Assembly: GCA_030762175.1 (NCBI GenBank)
Contig: CM060846.1
Location: 182,688,541-182,752,540 of the forward strand
Reading direction: 5' to 3'
Source of the DNA: Metallyticus violacea
Lineage: Eukaryota > Arthropoda > Insecta > Mantodea > Metallyticidae
DNA length: 64,000 bases
The position numbers were made by a program, and so were the translations under genes. The notes under the pieces were generated by a model that saw only the letters and a program-made list of their open reading frames with translations, was not told the origin of the DNA and ran no database searches. This document shows positions 23,330-35,570 of the stretch, one piece after another. The stretch's first letter is position 1, and the number at the start of each line of letters is the position of its first letter.

Positions 23330-24441
23330 AAGCGACCAATAATATGCCGGTATGAAATTCTGCTTTCGTCTCAACAAATCTTCAGCTGAGGCCTATGCAA
23401 TGTTACTGGAGGTCCATAGAAAGTTGGTTCTATCTTGTAGCACAGCTTGAAGATATTTTAATATGTTTAACGAGGGGAGGCACTCAATTTCAAAGGAAGG
23501 TGGAATCGGCGCTCCAGTTTGTGCTCTAACGGTAGAAAATATTTACACCGCTGCTGTCGTTTGAATAATTTCGTATTGTCGAATAATTAAGCACACTTTC
23601 AGAAATTTTGAAAATTTCATAGGTGCCACCCACACGTTGGTATCTGGAAAGTTGCATATGAAAAGTGTTTGTGCACGGTGGATTCCAGGACTGCTAATTC
23701 CCGAAAAAAAGAAAGCTCATGTGTAGGTTTGCATGCTGTTGAAGATGATGTTACAGGGAGATGCAGAGTTTCTTTCAAAAGTAATCACTGATGATGAAAC
23801 TTGGCTACATCATTTCCATCCTGAGAGCAAAAAAACAAAACTTTAAGTGGAAATCTCTATCATCACAAACACCAAAAAAGCAAACATTGTTACTTCTGCT
23901 GGAAAAGTTTGATCTTTCATATTTAAGGAATAGTTTACCAGTATGTCGTATCTGCACACACAACTGTAACTGGCCAATACTACATATATGTTCTAAAATC
24001 TCTGCAGGGCCATAATACATGCTAAAGATAATATTTCCGTGCAACAAGCCGGATGCCTCTCCACGATAATGTACGGCCGCACATCGTAAAGTTGTTGCTG
24101 AATATCTCACAAAAATTAATGTGAAGTTGGCCCCTCACCCTTCTCATGGTCCATATTTAACTCCGTGTGATCCTTTCCTTTTCTACAAATTGAAGAAAGA
24201 ATTTTATGGGAAGCATTTTCCATCATCAGAAGCAGTGGTCAAGGCTGCAGAAGCGATTCTGAAAGACTTGTTAAAAACTGTTTACAGCATGTCTTTGAAG
24301 ACTTGGAGAAACGCTGGCATAGGTGCAATGTATAAAGAAGAATACTTAGAGAAAGATCATGAAAATTATGAGGATGAGAAATGTATGTTGTCAGAAAGCT
24401 ATGATAATAAGTTTATATTGAACAACCCTTATACCTTGTGA
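23330..24441 (+). pseudogene. Mariner transposase, decayed but long
   Basis: A nearly full-length cut-and-paste transposase with several frameshifts. In order: IKFCFRLNKSSAEAYAMLLE (about 23355-23415, N-terminal HTH), FNMFNEGRHSISKE, a middle block with GATHTLVSGKLHMKSVCARW (about 23610-23675), and LSKVITDDETWLHHFHPESK (about 23772-23831) with the first catalytic aspartate. Then LHDNVRPH (about 24058-24080) with the second aspartate, and LTPCDPFLFYKLKKEFYG (about 24158-24212) with the third. So all three DD34D aspartates are still visible. The tail matches the usual RW.RC......YFE.D ending. A 106-codon open segment (24121-24441) is the C-terminal part. Stops and frame changes rule out activity. 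Terminal repeats were not identified. Confidence 0.85.
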
Positions 24442-25028
24442 CGATAACTAAACGAAACTATAACCTCGCATGCACGTAAGGTAACATAGCATATGGTATA
24501 GTACTTTTATCTGTGCTTACAGTTTTATTAAAAACAAAATCTGTGTTTGTTTCTAATTTTTTTATAAAATTTAATACCATTAACACCGAATAAAGTCTGA
24601 AATTATATTTTTTATTTTAGAAATATTTAGGTGAAGTAAACTAGTTTGCACTTTACAATAAGAAATTAATAATAGGCATCAATTCCTCTATCTTTTTCAG
24701 AAATTCATATGATTGTTTATTCTAAGCAGGGGGGTGTGTAAATATTTGAAGGTACGGTGTTACTTTCTGAACCTTATTTTATATCGTCAGTTTAAAAACG
24801 ATATGGTCTGAAATTGAGTCTTAAACATGTTCAGAAACCAGTTAATGGCAAAATAAATTTCAGGTACTACGAATGTATTAGCAAAATTACACACATTTTT
24901 AAGGGATAGGCAAGCAAAATTAGGCAACTTATTTATCATTCATTTCGGAAGTTTCAAATTAACTTTGTTGTTCGTTTAACGTTTGGGAATTACGGCATTT
25001 CACAACATTTTCAAATTCATTTTAAGTT
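24442..25028. other. Nothing recognised
   Basis: AT-rich downstream flank of the mariner relic; no clear terminal repeat found. Confidence 0.45.
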
Positions 25029-25316
25029 GGTCCTGGTGGTCTAATGGTAGCCATACTTGCCTGGTAAACGCAAGATCTCGGATTCATTACCGGCCAGGGT
25101 TGATGAGTTTTTTCGGGCCTAAAAATCCAAAGTATGACTTCCTTCGAAAGAAAACTAATGCCGTGGGTACTCTTGTCATAGCTTTGCGGCAGGAAAAAGA
25201 ATCTCAAGCTTGAAAGAAGAGACCTCTGAGAAAAATTTATCGGTCATTTCACGCCCTGAATTGAATGGGCGGGGCTGATGACCTGAGATGTTAAAGAGCG
25301 TTCATAAATAAACCAA
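25029..25316 (+). mobile_element. SINE-B, near full length
   Basis: Head GGTCCTGGTGGTCTAATGGT, diverged B box (GATTCATTACCGGCC), body TTTTTTCGGGCCTAAAAATC, CAAGCTTGAAAGAAGAGACC and CTGATGACCTGAGATGTTAA, then an AAAT-like tail (CATAAATAAACC). Open frames at 24983-25213 (+) and 25022-25207 (-) are artefacts of it. Confidence 0.95.
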
Positions 25317-25381
25317 ATTAACTCAACAAATTCATTTTCAAATAACCAAAGATAAAAAGGGAATATAGAATAAATCAAGCT

Positions 25382-25893
25382 AGGTGGCTCAGGCGGTAGT
25401 GCTTGGGGCTCGCATTCGGGAGGTCCCGGGTACAAATTCCGTGGAACCGGCCAATATGACCATGGGTTTTTTCGTGATTCTCCCTGGTCGCTTAGGCGAA
25501 AGCTGGAATGGATCTGAATTGTTTCCTCTCCCATTTCATGCCGTCGGATCTGCTACAGAATCAAAAAAGCCAGGGCGATGTGGGCGATGGGATTGTGGCT
25601 TGCTCTTTGGAAACGTTTATATCCGGCATCTGGTAATGAAAACCCTCTGAGGGACTCGAATTCATTAAGGGGGGCTTTGACGGCATCGGCGTGTTCTATA
25701 TCCAAACACATTAGGGATCCCGTCTACGTCCGTTCCTCACCACCCGCGAATCCTGGCATTCTGGTGTTTCCCATTCCTCATCCGTTCCTCCCATAATTGC
25801 CCTCTTCGGAGGCGTAAGCAAAAACGCCGTTGAGCAACACTAAAGTAATGAAGTACCCTCCTACTTCCAAAACAATCCAATCAAATTCAATCG
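25382..25893 (+). mobile_element. SINE-C, long copy
   Basis: A tRNA-like head: AGGTGGCTCAGGCGGTAGTG (A-box type TGGCTCAG..GGTAG) and GGTACAAATTCC as a degraded B box. A body of about 400 bp follows (landmarks CTCCCTGGTCGCTTAGGCGA, TCTTTGGAAACGTTTATATC, CATCGGCGTGTTCTATATCC, GTCTACGTCCGTTCCTCACC), ending in a CAATC/AAATT-rich tail. A second, older copy lies reversed at 37690-38105. Both copies are GC-richer than the window, which is why long open frames appear here on both strands (25244-25796); I treat none as genes. Confidence 0.85.
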
Positions 25894-26120
25894 AAGCACA
25901 GGATAGAGGGTCTTCCATTTTTCATTGCCGTAAAAGGTCCTAATTTTTAATTATAATTCGTCAATATAAGCTAATATTGTTTTAATGTCTTCATTCGTGA
26001 TATTTAATAGTCTAGCATCCGTTATCAGTACTGAGGCAATGTAGGAATAGACAATGATATATAATTATAAATTTGGATATGATTTTTAAGGAAGTATTCA
26101 CGTTTAGTGCAATTACGCGT
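25894..26120. other. Nothing recognised
   Basis: Short AT-rich spacer between SINE-C and a SINE-A fragment. Confidence 0.4.
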
Positions 26121-26238
26121 ATTTGCCATTGGTGACTGAGGAAAACCTGGAAAACCTCGGTCAGGAAGGATAGTCCTAGAGGGAAGCGAACCGTAGACTT
26201 CCCGTTCCCGATTCTGTGCCTTAGAGACCCTGGCGGTT
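26121..26238 (-). mobile_element. SINE-A, 5' half, degraded
   Basis: Reverse copy: ATTTGCCATT, GACTGAGGAAAACCTGGAAA, ACCTCGGTCAGGAAGGATAG, then a diverged B box and GACTTCCCGTTCCCGATTC. Confidence 0.88.
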
Positions 26239-29149
26239 TATTTCGTGAAGCTTTGGTTGAATATTACATAGATATGTATACAAGCATTATATAACTTTTA
26301 GAAACGAAAGGTCTTGGTCATCTGTTCAAATGTGCGGAGAAATGAGTAAGACGTACTAGCATAGTAGGCCATAGCTAATAAAGTACAAATAAGAAAAGAG
26401 CAAATTTATCCAGACTTAAAATTGGATATAATTAATTTCAAATTTAACTTAAAAAGAGTATTGCTTTATCTACTTTAAGTCAATTGTATTTTTCCTATAA
26501 AGTATTATTCTTGCTTATTTATTTGTTTTAACTTTGATTTGTATGTAAATTTTTGTTATTTAAAATGATCTAGCATAATATTATACTTTTAAATGAAACA
26601 TTAGACCGAAGTTTTTAAAAAAGACTATTTCTTTCTGAGAAAACAACATGATTTTAAAACATTACCTAAACTTTATATAGTGATTTTGCTTAACAAAGGT
26701 ACGCATCCATACGAGGTGGCGTCCTCATATAATCAACAATGCCATCTATTACATTTCACTGAATTATATCTTAGTTGAAAAACATTATAATTTTTAACAC
26801 ATTCAACGCATTCACTCCCGACATCATTAATCCTTCGTTTCTTTCTTTGTCATAGTGGTATCCTGTCCTCTGCGCTGCTGGGAGTTGTACAACCTCGTCC
26901 TTAGATTTGGACATACACACTTGTTTGAGGTTATTGCTTCTTCCCAAAATGCTTTTTTTTTTTCTTTTCTTTTTTCAGAATCATGTAGCTTGTATATACT
27001 TTTAGAGTGGTGAAAAATTCTTTTCTTTCTCAACGATTCAGTTTTAGCTGCACTCTTGTGATTGATACTACTGAAACATCATTCAGTACTTTAGTCGGAG
27101 TGAACGTCCCAGTCTGCGACTGTGAAATAGCCAGGAATTGTAAAGCCAGCGCATCATTTCAGTGTACGTTATAAAGTAGTGATATTAATTTCTATATGAA
27201 TGTATAGCACTAAAAATGCGTAAATAGGAATGATATTTTCATAGAATAAGTACACACTAGTTACTGCCTTTACTCAACATCCGGTGAAAGTACCCCCATT
27301 TATGTTCTGATAAAATATTCGGTCATGATATTTCATATGGCACTTAGACGAAGCTTTATTAAAAAAAATTATTGAATTTCTGAAGTACTGTGTGAATCAG
27401 AATATATATAACTGATGGAATGAAGTTACAACTAGAAATCAGATAAATTTAGTTCTGTTTGCCTGGGCAATTACAGCATTTCTAGTGGATTGCATCTTAA
27501 GTGATCATCAATTTTCGGAGAAATTTTATAGCGAAAAATTTTACTTTCGGTCAATGAAAATTATGGCTTATGAACTAACTTTCAAAAGAGTAAAATTATT
27601 CGCAACATCTTCATTCCTGGTAAATGCTTGTAGGTTTGCGCATACAAAATTTTGGGTGTCGAGGATGTTGCAGCTAACCCTACCCAGCGTTCGCTTTATC
27701 TCTGTTGTTTTATTTCTAATTCAACAAAATGAAATGCCAAAAGCTTAAGGTCATCTGTATATGAAGAAAAATCATGCTTTTAATCTTTTAATTTATTTAT
27801 TTCTTACTAAAAATCTATCAGCGTTAGCTGTATCTAAAGAACAGAATTCCAACCCATCAAACATTTGGAACCATTTCCTAATTGCATTTCCCTTTCTAGG
27901 TATTTTAAATCCTTCTAATGATTCTTTATAGTCATACAGCTTCAATTACGTTTAATCATTTTATAATCTTTTATTCTCCCTTTTCAGTTGTACTATCGGT
28001 TTTAAGCATGTATCAGTTTCATATCTAAAAAAAAAAAAAAAAAAAATGTAGAATAATAAAATAATTCTATCGAGTGGCCAACTATTTCAAAAAGGCTAAT
28101 AGTTCAAAAAGCACGACGCTCTAACCAAAACAGGTTTACTTGTTGATGAAGGAAAATACTTGTCTAAATTAATCCCTACTAATGAAATCGTTACCAGTCG
28201 GCTTCTTTGCTACCATTCAGGACTCCGGCCGCAGGATCGTGCTGTCTCTACGGTTAAATGAAACACGAGTTCATCAATGACAGCGCAGTCGTGCGGGCAA
28301 TAGCAAAACTAGAGCGATTGGCTCTTCCTGAAATAAAACACATTCTGCAGCAGTTTTATTTCTTTTCCTTGTAATTACATGTTAGAGTTCATAGTTTTAG
28401 GGTGGGCAGTATATTCATAAGTGTTTCATAGCTTTAAATGATAATTTTCAATCTTTAGATGAGAATATACTGAAAAGCAACTATTTAGTTTTGCTAAATA
28501 TTTTCAATCATGACTAAAGTACTTTAACTTTCAATTTCAGGCCACATTGTGAGGCACGTTTCTGTCCCTATTAGTGAATTAATTGCTAAACTAGAAGATT
28601 CTTTGTATTCTTTGCTACACAGAAGCTCTGGGACGAGTTATTTAGTTTACCTTCGTATGTCAAAGATGAGCTGGAGGATGGTTATTCACAGAAGTGCTAT
28701 CATTAATGAAAATCTGCCCAAATTATTCTTAAAAAAATACTTTGCAAAATGCATGAGCCATTGTTATTTTAAGTTGGGTGGCCACGTGATAGAAAATTCG
28801 ATAAATATATTTTACCAACAATGCATTTTATATTTTATTCAGTCATTGCATGTCAGGTATTCATCTTCAATATGTTTGAAATCAAAGAAAATATACAAAT
28901 TCCCTGACATGTAGAGGTAAATAAATATATTGAACGACATGAATATTTCCATGCTCAAATTGTTAAAAATATTCGAAGCTATAAAGAGATAAATACGAAA
29001 GAAAGAGTAGGGTATAGTCATAAAATTTCCGCAGTTTGCCAAAGTACTTCTCAAATGCATTTGGGATACTACAAGCAGTATAGATGTTGAAATATTTTTC
29101 CAGTCGGAATAATTATGCCAGAAGATAATGTGGACCGACAAGGGTTGCC
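26239..29149. other. No confident gene; A run and a weak exon-like segment
   Basis: Poly-A at about 28027-28047. At 28598-28622 a strong pyrimidine tract ending in ACAG is followed by codons KLWDELFSLPSYVKDELEDG, but no clear donor follows (see findings). Forward 27485-27748 and reverse 28839-29141 frames show no domain. Confidence 0.45.
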
Positions 29150-29292
29150 GGGATCACTAAGGAGCGGAATAGTGAGCGGGGAGGTCTGGTGTTCCATTCT
29201 TCCCACGACCGTCCTCTCTGACAGAGGTGTTTTCCAGGTTTTCCTCAGACCTCATAAATGGTACATGCTAAATTGTAATTGAAAAAAAAAAG
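29150..29292 (+). mobile_element. SINE-A, head and upper body
   Basis: Diverged head (GGTTGCCGGGATCACTAAGG), then AGCGGGGAGGTCTGGTGTTC, GACCGTCCTCTCTGACAGAG, TTTTCCAGGTTTTCCTCAG, CTCATAAATGG, ending in an internal A run. The lower body is missing. Confidence 0.88.
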
Positions 29293-29441
29293 GACATTGT
29301 AGTGTGCTCAATACTTAATATACAATATCACAAAAATAAGCATCTTAATGAAACTTACCTAGTATACATAATGTAATTAAAGAAAGTGCATAATATAGAT
29401 GTATTTGATTTTAATGCATAACTCTTTCGTATATCTGATGT

Positions 29442-29847
29442 AAAACTGGAACATACCGAATAAAACTATTTGTTAAATTAAATAAATTGCAGCTATACTT
29501 TAATAAATGCAGGCTTAAAATAACACATCACATGCTAAATTTGTAATTGCTATATATATATATAGGAATTACAATTGACCTTCACTTGTCTTCTTGCCAT
29601 AATTCGAAATATAGTGATTACAAGTGTGACTTTCTCTTAGTGTTTTATCCAAAACTGGAACGTACAAAATAAAACTATTTGTTAAATTAAATTAATTGTA
29701 GCTATTGTGCTATATTTTAATAAATGCAGGCTTAAAATAACATACCACAATCTAAATTAGTAATTGCTATATATAGCAATTACAATTGACCTTCACTTGT
29801 CTTCTTGCCATAGTTCGAAAGTGTGACTTTCTGTTAGTGTTTTATCC
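29442..29847. repeat. Tandem duplication of a ~200-bp unit with palindromic centre
   Basis: Unit 1 (29442-29650) and unit 2 (29651-29847) share AAAACTGGAAC, AAAACTATTTGTTAAATTAA, TTTAATAAATGCAGGCTTAA, TGACCTTCACTTGTCTTCTT and TTAGTGTTTTATCC. In unit 2 the centre is a perfect 24-bp palindrome (29760-29783, half-site GTAATTGCTATA). In unit 1 the same place holds an imperfect version with an extended AT run (29546-29575). No coding content seen. Confidence 0.92.
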
Positions 29848-30065
29848 TTTTCTGCTTTAATAATTACTGTTAATTTGTTACATTGTTAATGGTGATACTT
29901 TATTTTTATTTTATATATATATATATCACCACCCTTACTTCTTCAACGAATCAATGGGACGTACCGCATACTCGACTGCCCAATGTTAAAACAACACGAT
30001 GCTTAGATAACTTCTGTTGTCTTAAATTCTTGAAGCTTGTCTTTTTCTTAACTAAATGCTCATGT

Positions 30066-30124
30066 GTGTCATCGCCTGTGGTGCATCTGTAGCAAAAACG
30101 GGCGTTAAACACTATTCATTCATA
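30066..30124 (+). mobile_element. SINE-A, 3' end fragment, ATTC-tailed subtype
   Basis: TCATCGCCTGTGGTGCATCT, GTAGCAAAAACGGGCGTTAA, ACACTATTCATTCAT. The CTGTAGC diagnostic and the ATTC tail occur together, as in the copies at 14642 and 45788. Confidence 0.93.
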
Positions 30125-30599
30125 AATGCTCATGTATGCAAATCGAAGAGTTTATACATTACATTCATGTCAAAACCGCCCCCCCCAAAAAAAAAAACGT
30201 AAATTTCAAATTGAAAAAAAAAATCAGAGAATCCATAAAATACTACATATATGTGCGGAGAGGTTTGAGAAAGATATAGCATTTTTTACATCTATAAATA
30301 TCGGACTTTATGCAATTCGCAATTATACGCACTAAACTACGAAACAGCCAGTATTTTTTCTGCGCAACCCTGTTTGCTGAACTGTCACATTCACTGAATA
30401 ATGACGCAATATTTATTTCAGTGTAATGAAATAACAAACATTACCATCATCGTAAAATAACTTGTTTAGTCGCTTATTATAAAGTGCCGACATTCCTGGA
30501 GTTCCGTCCGTTATAGAGAAATTAGCAATGTGCGGTAATTCTAATACATGCGGTTGGCAACTGTGCAGAGTAAGCCACCCACCACATACAGCGCTAGTT
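30125..30599. other. Nothing recognised
   Basis: Contains short C and A runs (30179-30198). The 30413-30772 reverse frame overlaps the mariner relic and is antisense. Confidence 0.45.
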
Positions 30600-31769
30600 G
30601 TATGTAAACACAAATGCCCAATGCTTTGGAAAACTGGTCTCACAAATAAATCCGCTCCGTTATTTGATTTCTGTGAGCAAAACAAGTAACCGGGGCTGAA
30701 ATTCACCGTCAGCTGGTAAAGGTTTACGGAGAGACTGTAATGTCTCTTCAGTATGTTGCAGTATGGTGTCAAACATTTGCGGTCGGTAGAGAAAACGTCA
30801 CCGATGAGGATCGCAGTGGCCGATCCAGCACGGCATCAGTAGATTTGAACAGCACGCGTGGAGGAATTGATTCAGGACAGCAGGAGGATATAAGGCATAT
30901 AACGGTGGAATTGGGAATATCATTCGGAAGCTTTCGTCACATTGTTCACGATATTCTGCAGTACCGGAAAGTTTGTTTCCTGTGGTATCCACGAAATCTG
31001 TCAAACCAGCACAAAGAGAAGAGTATGGGAGGGAGTATGCAAGTTTTGCAACGGTCCTCCACGGAAGGGAACAGTTTTCTTCACCCCATTGTCACGGGTG
31101 ACGAAATATGAATCCACCACTGCACCCCCAGCAGTAAACGGTCGTCAATGGAGTGGAAACACCCCTCTTCTCTAAAGAAGTTAAAGGTGACGCCATATGC
31201 CTGGAAGGTAATGGCCACAGTGTTTTGGAACAGCGCTGGCGTCATTCTCTGGATTTTTTGGAAAGAGGACACACAGTGACCGCTGACCGATTCTGCGAGA
31301 TCCTGACACGATTGCGCGAAACAATCTAGATGAAACGGCTATTACTTCTCATCGAGGGCGTTATCTTCCTTCACGACAACACCCGGCCTCATATAGCCCA
31401 GAAGACCACCACGCTGTTAAAGCAGTTCCGCTGGGAAATCATCGACCACCCTCCCTACAGCCCAGACCTCGCTCCAAGCGACTTTCACTTTTTTCCTCAC
31501 TTGAAGGAACACTTAAGAGGAAGACGATTTGCTTCAGACGAGGAGGTAAACACTTCGCGACAACGTGGCTGAACACGTAAGGACAGGAATTTTTCCAGGA
31601 GGCAATATTCAAACTCATCCCATGAAGCGACAAGTGCCTAAACCGATATGGGGTCTATGTCGAAAAATAACCTAATGTATGTACTATCAGTTGACTGTAT
31701 TGGTTGTGTGAAATAAAATGTACACGTTTCACTGCAGGCTTTACAACCTTAGTTTCTGATCACCCTTCG
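30600..31769 (+). pseudogene. Second mariner transposase relic with right terminus
   Basis: Transposase related to the SETMAR-type mariner lineage, with several frameshifts and internal stops. In order: AEIHRQLVKVYGETVMSLQY (about 30692-30751), VWCQTFAVGRENVTDEDRSG, RSST (paired-type HTH and linker), IVTGDEIWIHHCTP (about 31090-31130, first catalytic aspartate), WKVMATVFWN, VIFLHDNTRPHIA (31360-31398, second), YSPDLAPSDFHFFPHLKEHL (about 31456-31515, third) with RGRRFASDEEV. All three aspartates survive. The right end appears to be CACCCTTCG before TA at 31770-31771. The matching left tip was not found, so the left limit is approximate. Forward frames at 30740-31111, 30942-31175 and 31330-31572 are pieces of this one gene. 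Confidence 0.88.
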
Positions 31770-32579
31770 TATATACATATAGCTGTATCAAAAAGGAAAC
31801 ATTTTCTAATACCTACTGCTATATAAGTACTAGCCAGAATTAACGTGTAACGTTTCACCGTAAATATTCTTTCTTTTAAATTGGGTAAAACTGTGTGTAA
31901 AGTGGTACAAAAAGTTGCATTTACAGATAAATACACCTCACTTTGGCTGATCAAAATTCATAGTTTTCCTGAGTACAATTGTCACTGTATTTCCATATTG
32001 CTCATGACGTTCACAATATAACAATCATTAAACTTCACTCTTTTCTGATTATTTGCCGTTAAAATAACAGACCATTCCTTTTAAAATAATAACAAAATAC
32101 GCTCGCAGAATACTTTAAAACATCAACAGATCTAAAATTTTTTCATCAATCAGACAGGATAAATAACTGACCATGAGAAAGTTGGATATAACAATGTTTA
32201 GTAACGCTCTTCAGTGGAGAGTTTTGTAACGATATGCTTTGATGTATGTCTCAGTTATATGTGTCTTGCTGTTATCTTATTGTGTAAAAAATGAAATATC
32301 ACCCCACTTAAGCCTTATGAGAAAATAACTAACATTTTATTTTTTCCGGAAATCCAAAGAAATCCGAGATTTTTCAAATTTTATGCCTAACGGCAATTTA
32401 ACTTGGAAATTGCAGAGGAAGCATCAGAACCGTTTTTGGGGACATGAGACACAGACATTTAATTTTCTGAATGATCAATTCACCTAAAATATAAAATATT
32501 TAAATCAACACACAGAATAACAAGTTTCTAATTGTATGCAATGATAATTAATTTTTATATCAACCATATTTCTCTCACA
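31770..32579. other. Nothing recognised
   Basis: AT-rich; no supported feature. Confidence 0.5.
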
Positions 32580-32782
32580 GACCAAAGTCATGGGTTCAAC
32601 TCTCGTCAGGGTCGATTTATTTTAGAGCGTAAAAATCATAAACATGGCTCTCTTTGTAAGGAAATTACTTGTTGGTTTCTTGCCGTAGATTTACGGCACG
32701 TAAAGGAATCTCAAGTCTGAAAGAAGATGCCTTTGAGCAAAATTTATCGGCAGTTTCACTCCCGAGTCAAATGGGAGGGTAA
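32580..32782 (+). mobile_element. SINE-B, degraded, head partly lost
   Basis: GGTTCAACTC (B-box remnant), GGGTCGATTTATTTTAGAGC, GTAAAAATCATAAACATGGC, TTACGGCACGTAAAGGAATC, TCAAGTCTGAAAGAAGATGC, AAAATTTATCGGCAGTTTCA. Same order as the full copies; the 3' end is lost. Confidence 0.9.
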
Positions 32783-34679
32783 TACCTAAATATTTATCTA
32801 CTGATTACCTATGAGTTTATTGCTTACTTTCAAGTTTATAGTATCTGATTGAGTTGCAAAAGTAGCTTCAGAACTTTATTGCAAACTTATGTTCTTACTA
32901 CAAGATGGAGAATTAGCAGTATACAGTATACTGAAACGTAGTTTCATACTTCTCTCGAATTTATTACAATAGAAAACAAAAGTTGACTTCTTTGTTTCTT
33001 GTCATTATAATTCATAATTGATTCATTTTCCAGTGGCATCTCTCGGTTAAAAGAAAAAAAAAATCAAATGTCTTCAAATAATGGCAGCGAAGTCTAATGA
33101 ACGTTAAGGTAGGAGTAGCTCGGGGAGAAGGTATATCTATATACAGAGTGGAAGGAAACTCAGAGCTGTAAAGCTGGCGATAGAACTTTATAAGCGGAAC
33201 CATAAATTTTAAATAAATGTTTCTCTATCTCTTACAGTTTTAGAGAAAATAAATATTTTATCTCGACATAAGTCAACTCTGTTTAATGATCTGCATGGTT
33301 AACTTATAAATTTAGAATGCACTAATTGTAGATACTCAGTATGTGTTTATTTGCATAACTTTATGACGAAAATAAGTTCACTATTTTAATCTTTGTTAAC
33401 ATCAACTCTATGACAACAAAATTATGCCACGTCTAATTTTGCGATTAGCTTCACAAAATATTCACATAAAATATTTAAAACTACTTTAAGTCAAAACGCT
33501 TAGAGTGATAAAAATAGCAAGGGATATAATTTATTTTGCTTCTGTTTGTATATCCATTATTATAATTGGAATGTATGAATTCGTACGCATTAACATATTA
33601 TGGTACTTGGAAAGATAAGGCAGAAATTAATTTTTTTCAGCCAAACATGTTTTAATGACCAAAATGGTATTAGGAAATTTTGTTCCATTTACAATATGGA
33701 ATCTTCCCATAAAATTATGGCTCTGAGTTTCCTTCTATATTGGATATTTTTCTCCTAGAGAGTTTACCTTTGCCATATCTCATTACTGTTTCATAAAGAT
33801 CAACTAAAACCATGTATTTTCGAAAGCAGTTTTAATATCAAATTTTAGATTCTAAAACATAAATACATTTTGTCTCTTTTTAAGAGTGATACTACTTGAT
33901 GTAAAGAAAGAAAATGACAGAATCACTTAGGCAAATGCTGATAAACTGGCGACTGGAAGTAAAATGTCCGCATGGAATGTGCAGCAGCAGTTGTCTCAGA
34001 GTAACTCGAGGTTCAATTTGTCGCTATTTGTTCTCTCTGTGACCCGTATTTCTGAATATGAGAAGGCCTTATAACCTGCATTCCTACGGTGAAGTTAAGA
34101 GCCAGGAAGTATGATATTTATGACAAACACAACGAGGTTACGTCTTTCAGTAATCGATATACGGCAAACCCTGCCGAATGTAATGTTTACTATTCCAACA
34201 ATTATCACTAGGAACCGGATTTTCATGCACTAAAATATCTGAATATGCATTCATTTATGTCATTAAAACTTCAAATATATACAACAAAATACACAGTCAA
34301 AACCACCCTTTGAATAATGTAAATGCGCGACCAAAAAAGTTAATTTTAAAATGTTGGAATCACCTCAGTCTTGTTTGGAATAATTTCCTCTGTTGTGAAT
34401 GGTCACCACCAGATGTTTTAGGTTTTGCAGAGTTAGGTCTTCTTCTGCTGGTTTTTAGGATACCCATATAGTGCGAAAATTTTTGTTCAACCTCGCATGA
34501 CACTAAAGGAGTCTACACAAAGCTGCGACTTGTTCTCCTTTGTTTTTTGTTTGTTGTTTGTTTTTAGCTTCGCACTACAGCTCGTGATCCTTATACATTT
34601 CTTGTATTTCACATATTTGTTCATATTCTGGATTTTTGGAAATTGTGCTCTAAACTTTATCTTTAATTTTTTTCCGTAT
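32783..34679. other. Nothing recognised
   Basis: AT-rich. No coding homology or family repeat identified. Confidence 0.45.
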
Positions 34680-35570
34680 TAATATATATTGGAATTAATT
34701 TGCATAATGTTGTCTTAAAAACATCTAAGGAATCACACATTTTAGTACTACTTGCATTCAACGATGAAATGGCATAAGGAAGATAAGTGAAATGTGGGAC
34801 TATGAAAAAAGATTATCTTCCACTTCTGAGTTTGTGAGTATCATTTGAGGTACTTCGATTGTTGCAACACAACTGGAATCCAAGGACTTAATACAATGCT
34901 ATTTGTTTCTAGGTGTTCAGCGTAATAGATGGCACCAAGCAGCCATGTGCTCCAGTGGGCTAAACTTGGTTCGAGAGGTAGATAGCGACCTGGTGAACTG
35001 TTTTAAAGGCTTGTCGCCTATGAGGTGCTTTCATGAAGATTTTTTTACAGAAGAAACATTTTCCTATAAGTGCAAAATTAACGACTTGTCCCTTATAAAC
35101 GACGTAATTCATGAAAACAGAGTTAGATGTAAGTACAATATTTGAGGATATTTCTTGAAACGGTTTACTGACCTAGATCATCGCTAACAAAATGCAATAT
35201 TTTCTTCTGCTGAGAAATCTGGCTATAGTATATTTGCCGAACAAATAAAAATGTTTGCAATTGTGGAGTTTGTGACTTCAATTTCTTCTCCAGAAAGTAT
35301 AAAAGAAGCCTGGTTCGTTTTTAGGCAAACCAACTATAAAATTTGCAATAGTTCTTCCTTCACAATCTGTTGTTTCATCAATCGATACCCATACGAAATT
35401 GTCTTTAACATTTTCCCGGAAATTTTCAGTATTGTCACCAAAATATTGCATCACATATTTTTTTTTTCAAATGGTTGATTCGTGAGATGTGCAATTTTCA
35501 AAGAATTTATATACAGCCGGGTTAATTTCCACAGGGGAATAACTAAGAAAGCTTTAAACAAAACACTGTA
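34680..35570 (-). pseudogene. hAT-like transposase relic (reverse strand)
   Basis: On the reverse strand, successive blocks follow the order of a hAT-like transposase family widespread in arthropods. They are LFKAFLVIPVEINPAVYKFF (about 35565-35505), a long clean block MQYFGDNTENFRENVKDNF then VWVSIDETTDCEGRTIANFI (about 35452-35320), FFCKKIFMKAPHRRQAFKTV (about 35060-35000), AHWSTWLLGAIYYAEHLETN (about 34965-34905) and HFTYLPYAISSLN near 34770. The DETTD block holds the first conserved acidic residues of the RNase-H-like domain, and the W.TWL..A.YY block lies further along it. The zinc-finger N terminus and the C-terminal dimerisation domain were not found. Frameshifts separate the blocks. 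Forward frames at 34903-35145 and 35251-35478 are antisense shadows. Confidence 0.75.

Noticed and set aside
25268..25290. CTGATGA inside SINE-B, considered as a second hammerhead
   Set aside because: It is the ordinary SINE-B 3' sequence (GCTGATGACCTGAGATG) with no GAAA box, stems or cleavage site in place.
25244..25796. Several overlapping frames of 72-96 codons on both strands
   Set aside because: They lie wholly or mostly inside SINE-B and SINE-C sequence. The same holds for 37578-38128 (up to 141 codons), which is the reversed SINE-C copy.
30413..30772. 119-codon reverse frame
   Set aside because: It is antisense to the 5' part of the mariner transposase and shows no domain of its own.
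34903..35478. Two forward frames (80 and 75 codons)
   Set aside because: Antisense to the hAT-like transposase blocks, which are recognisable only on the reverse strand.
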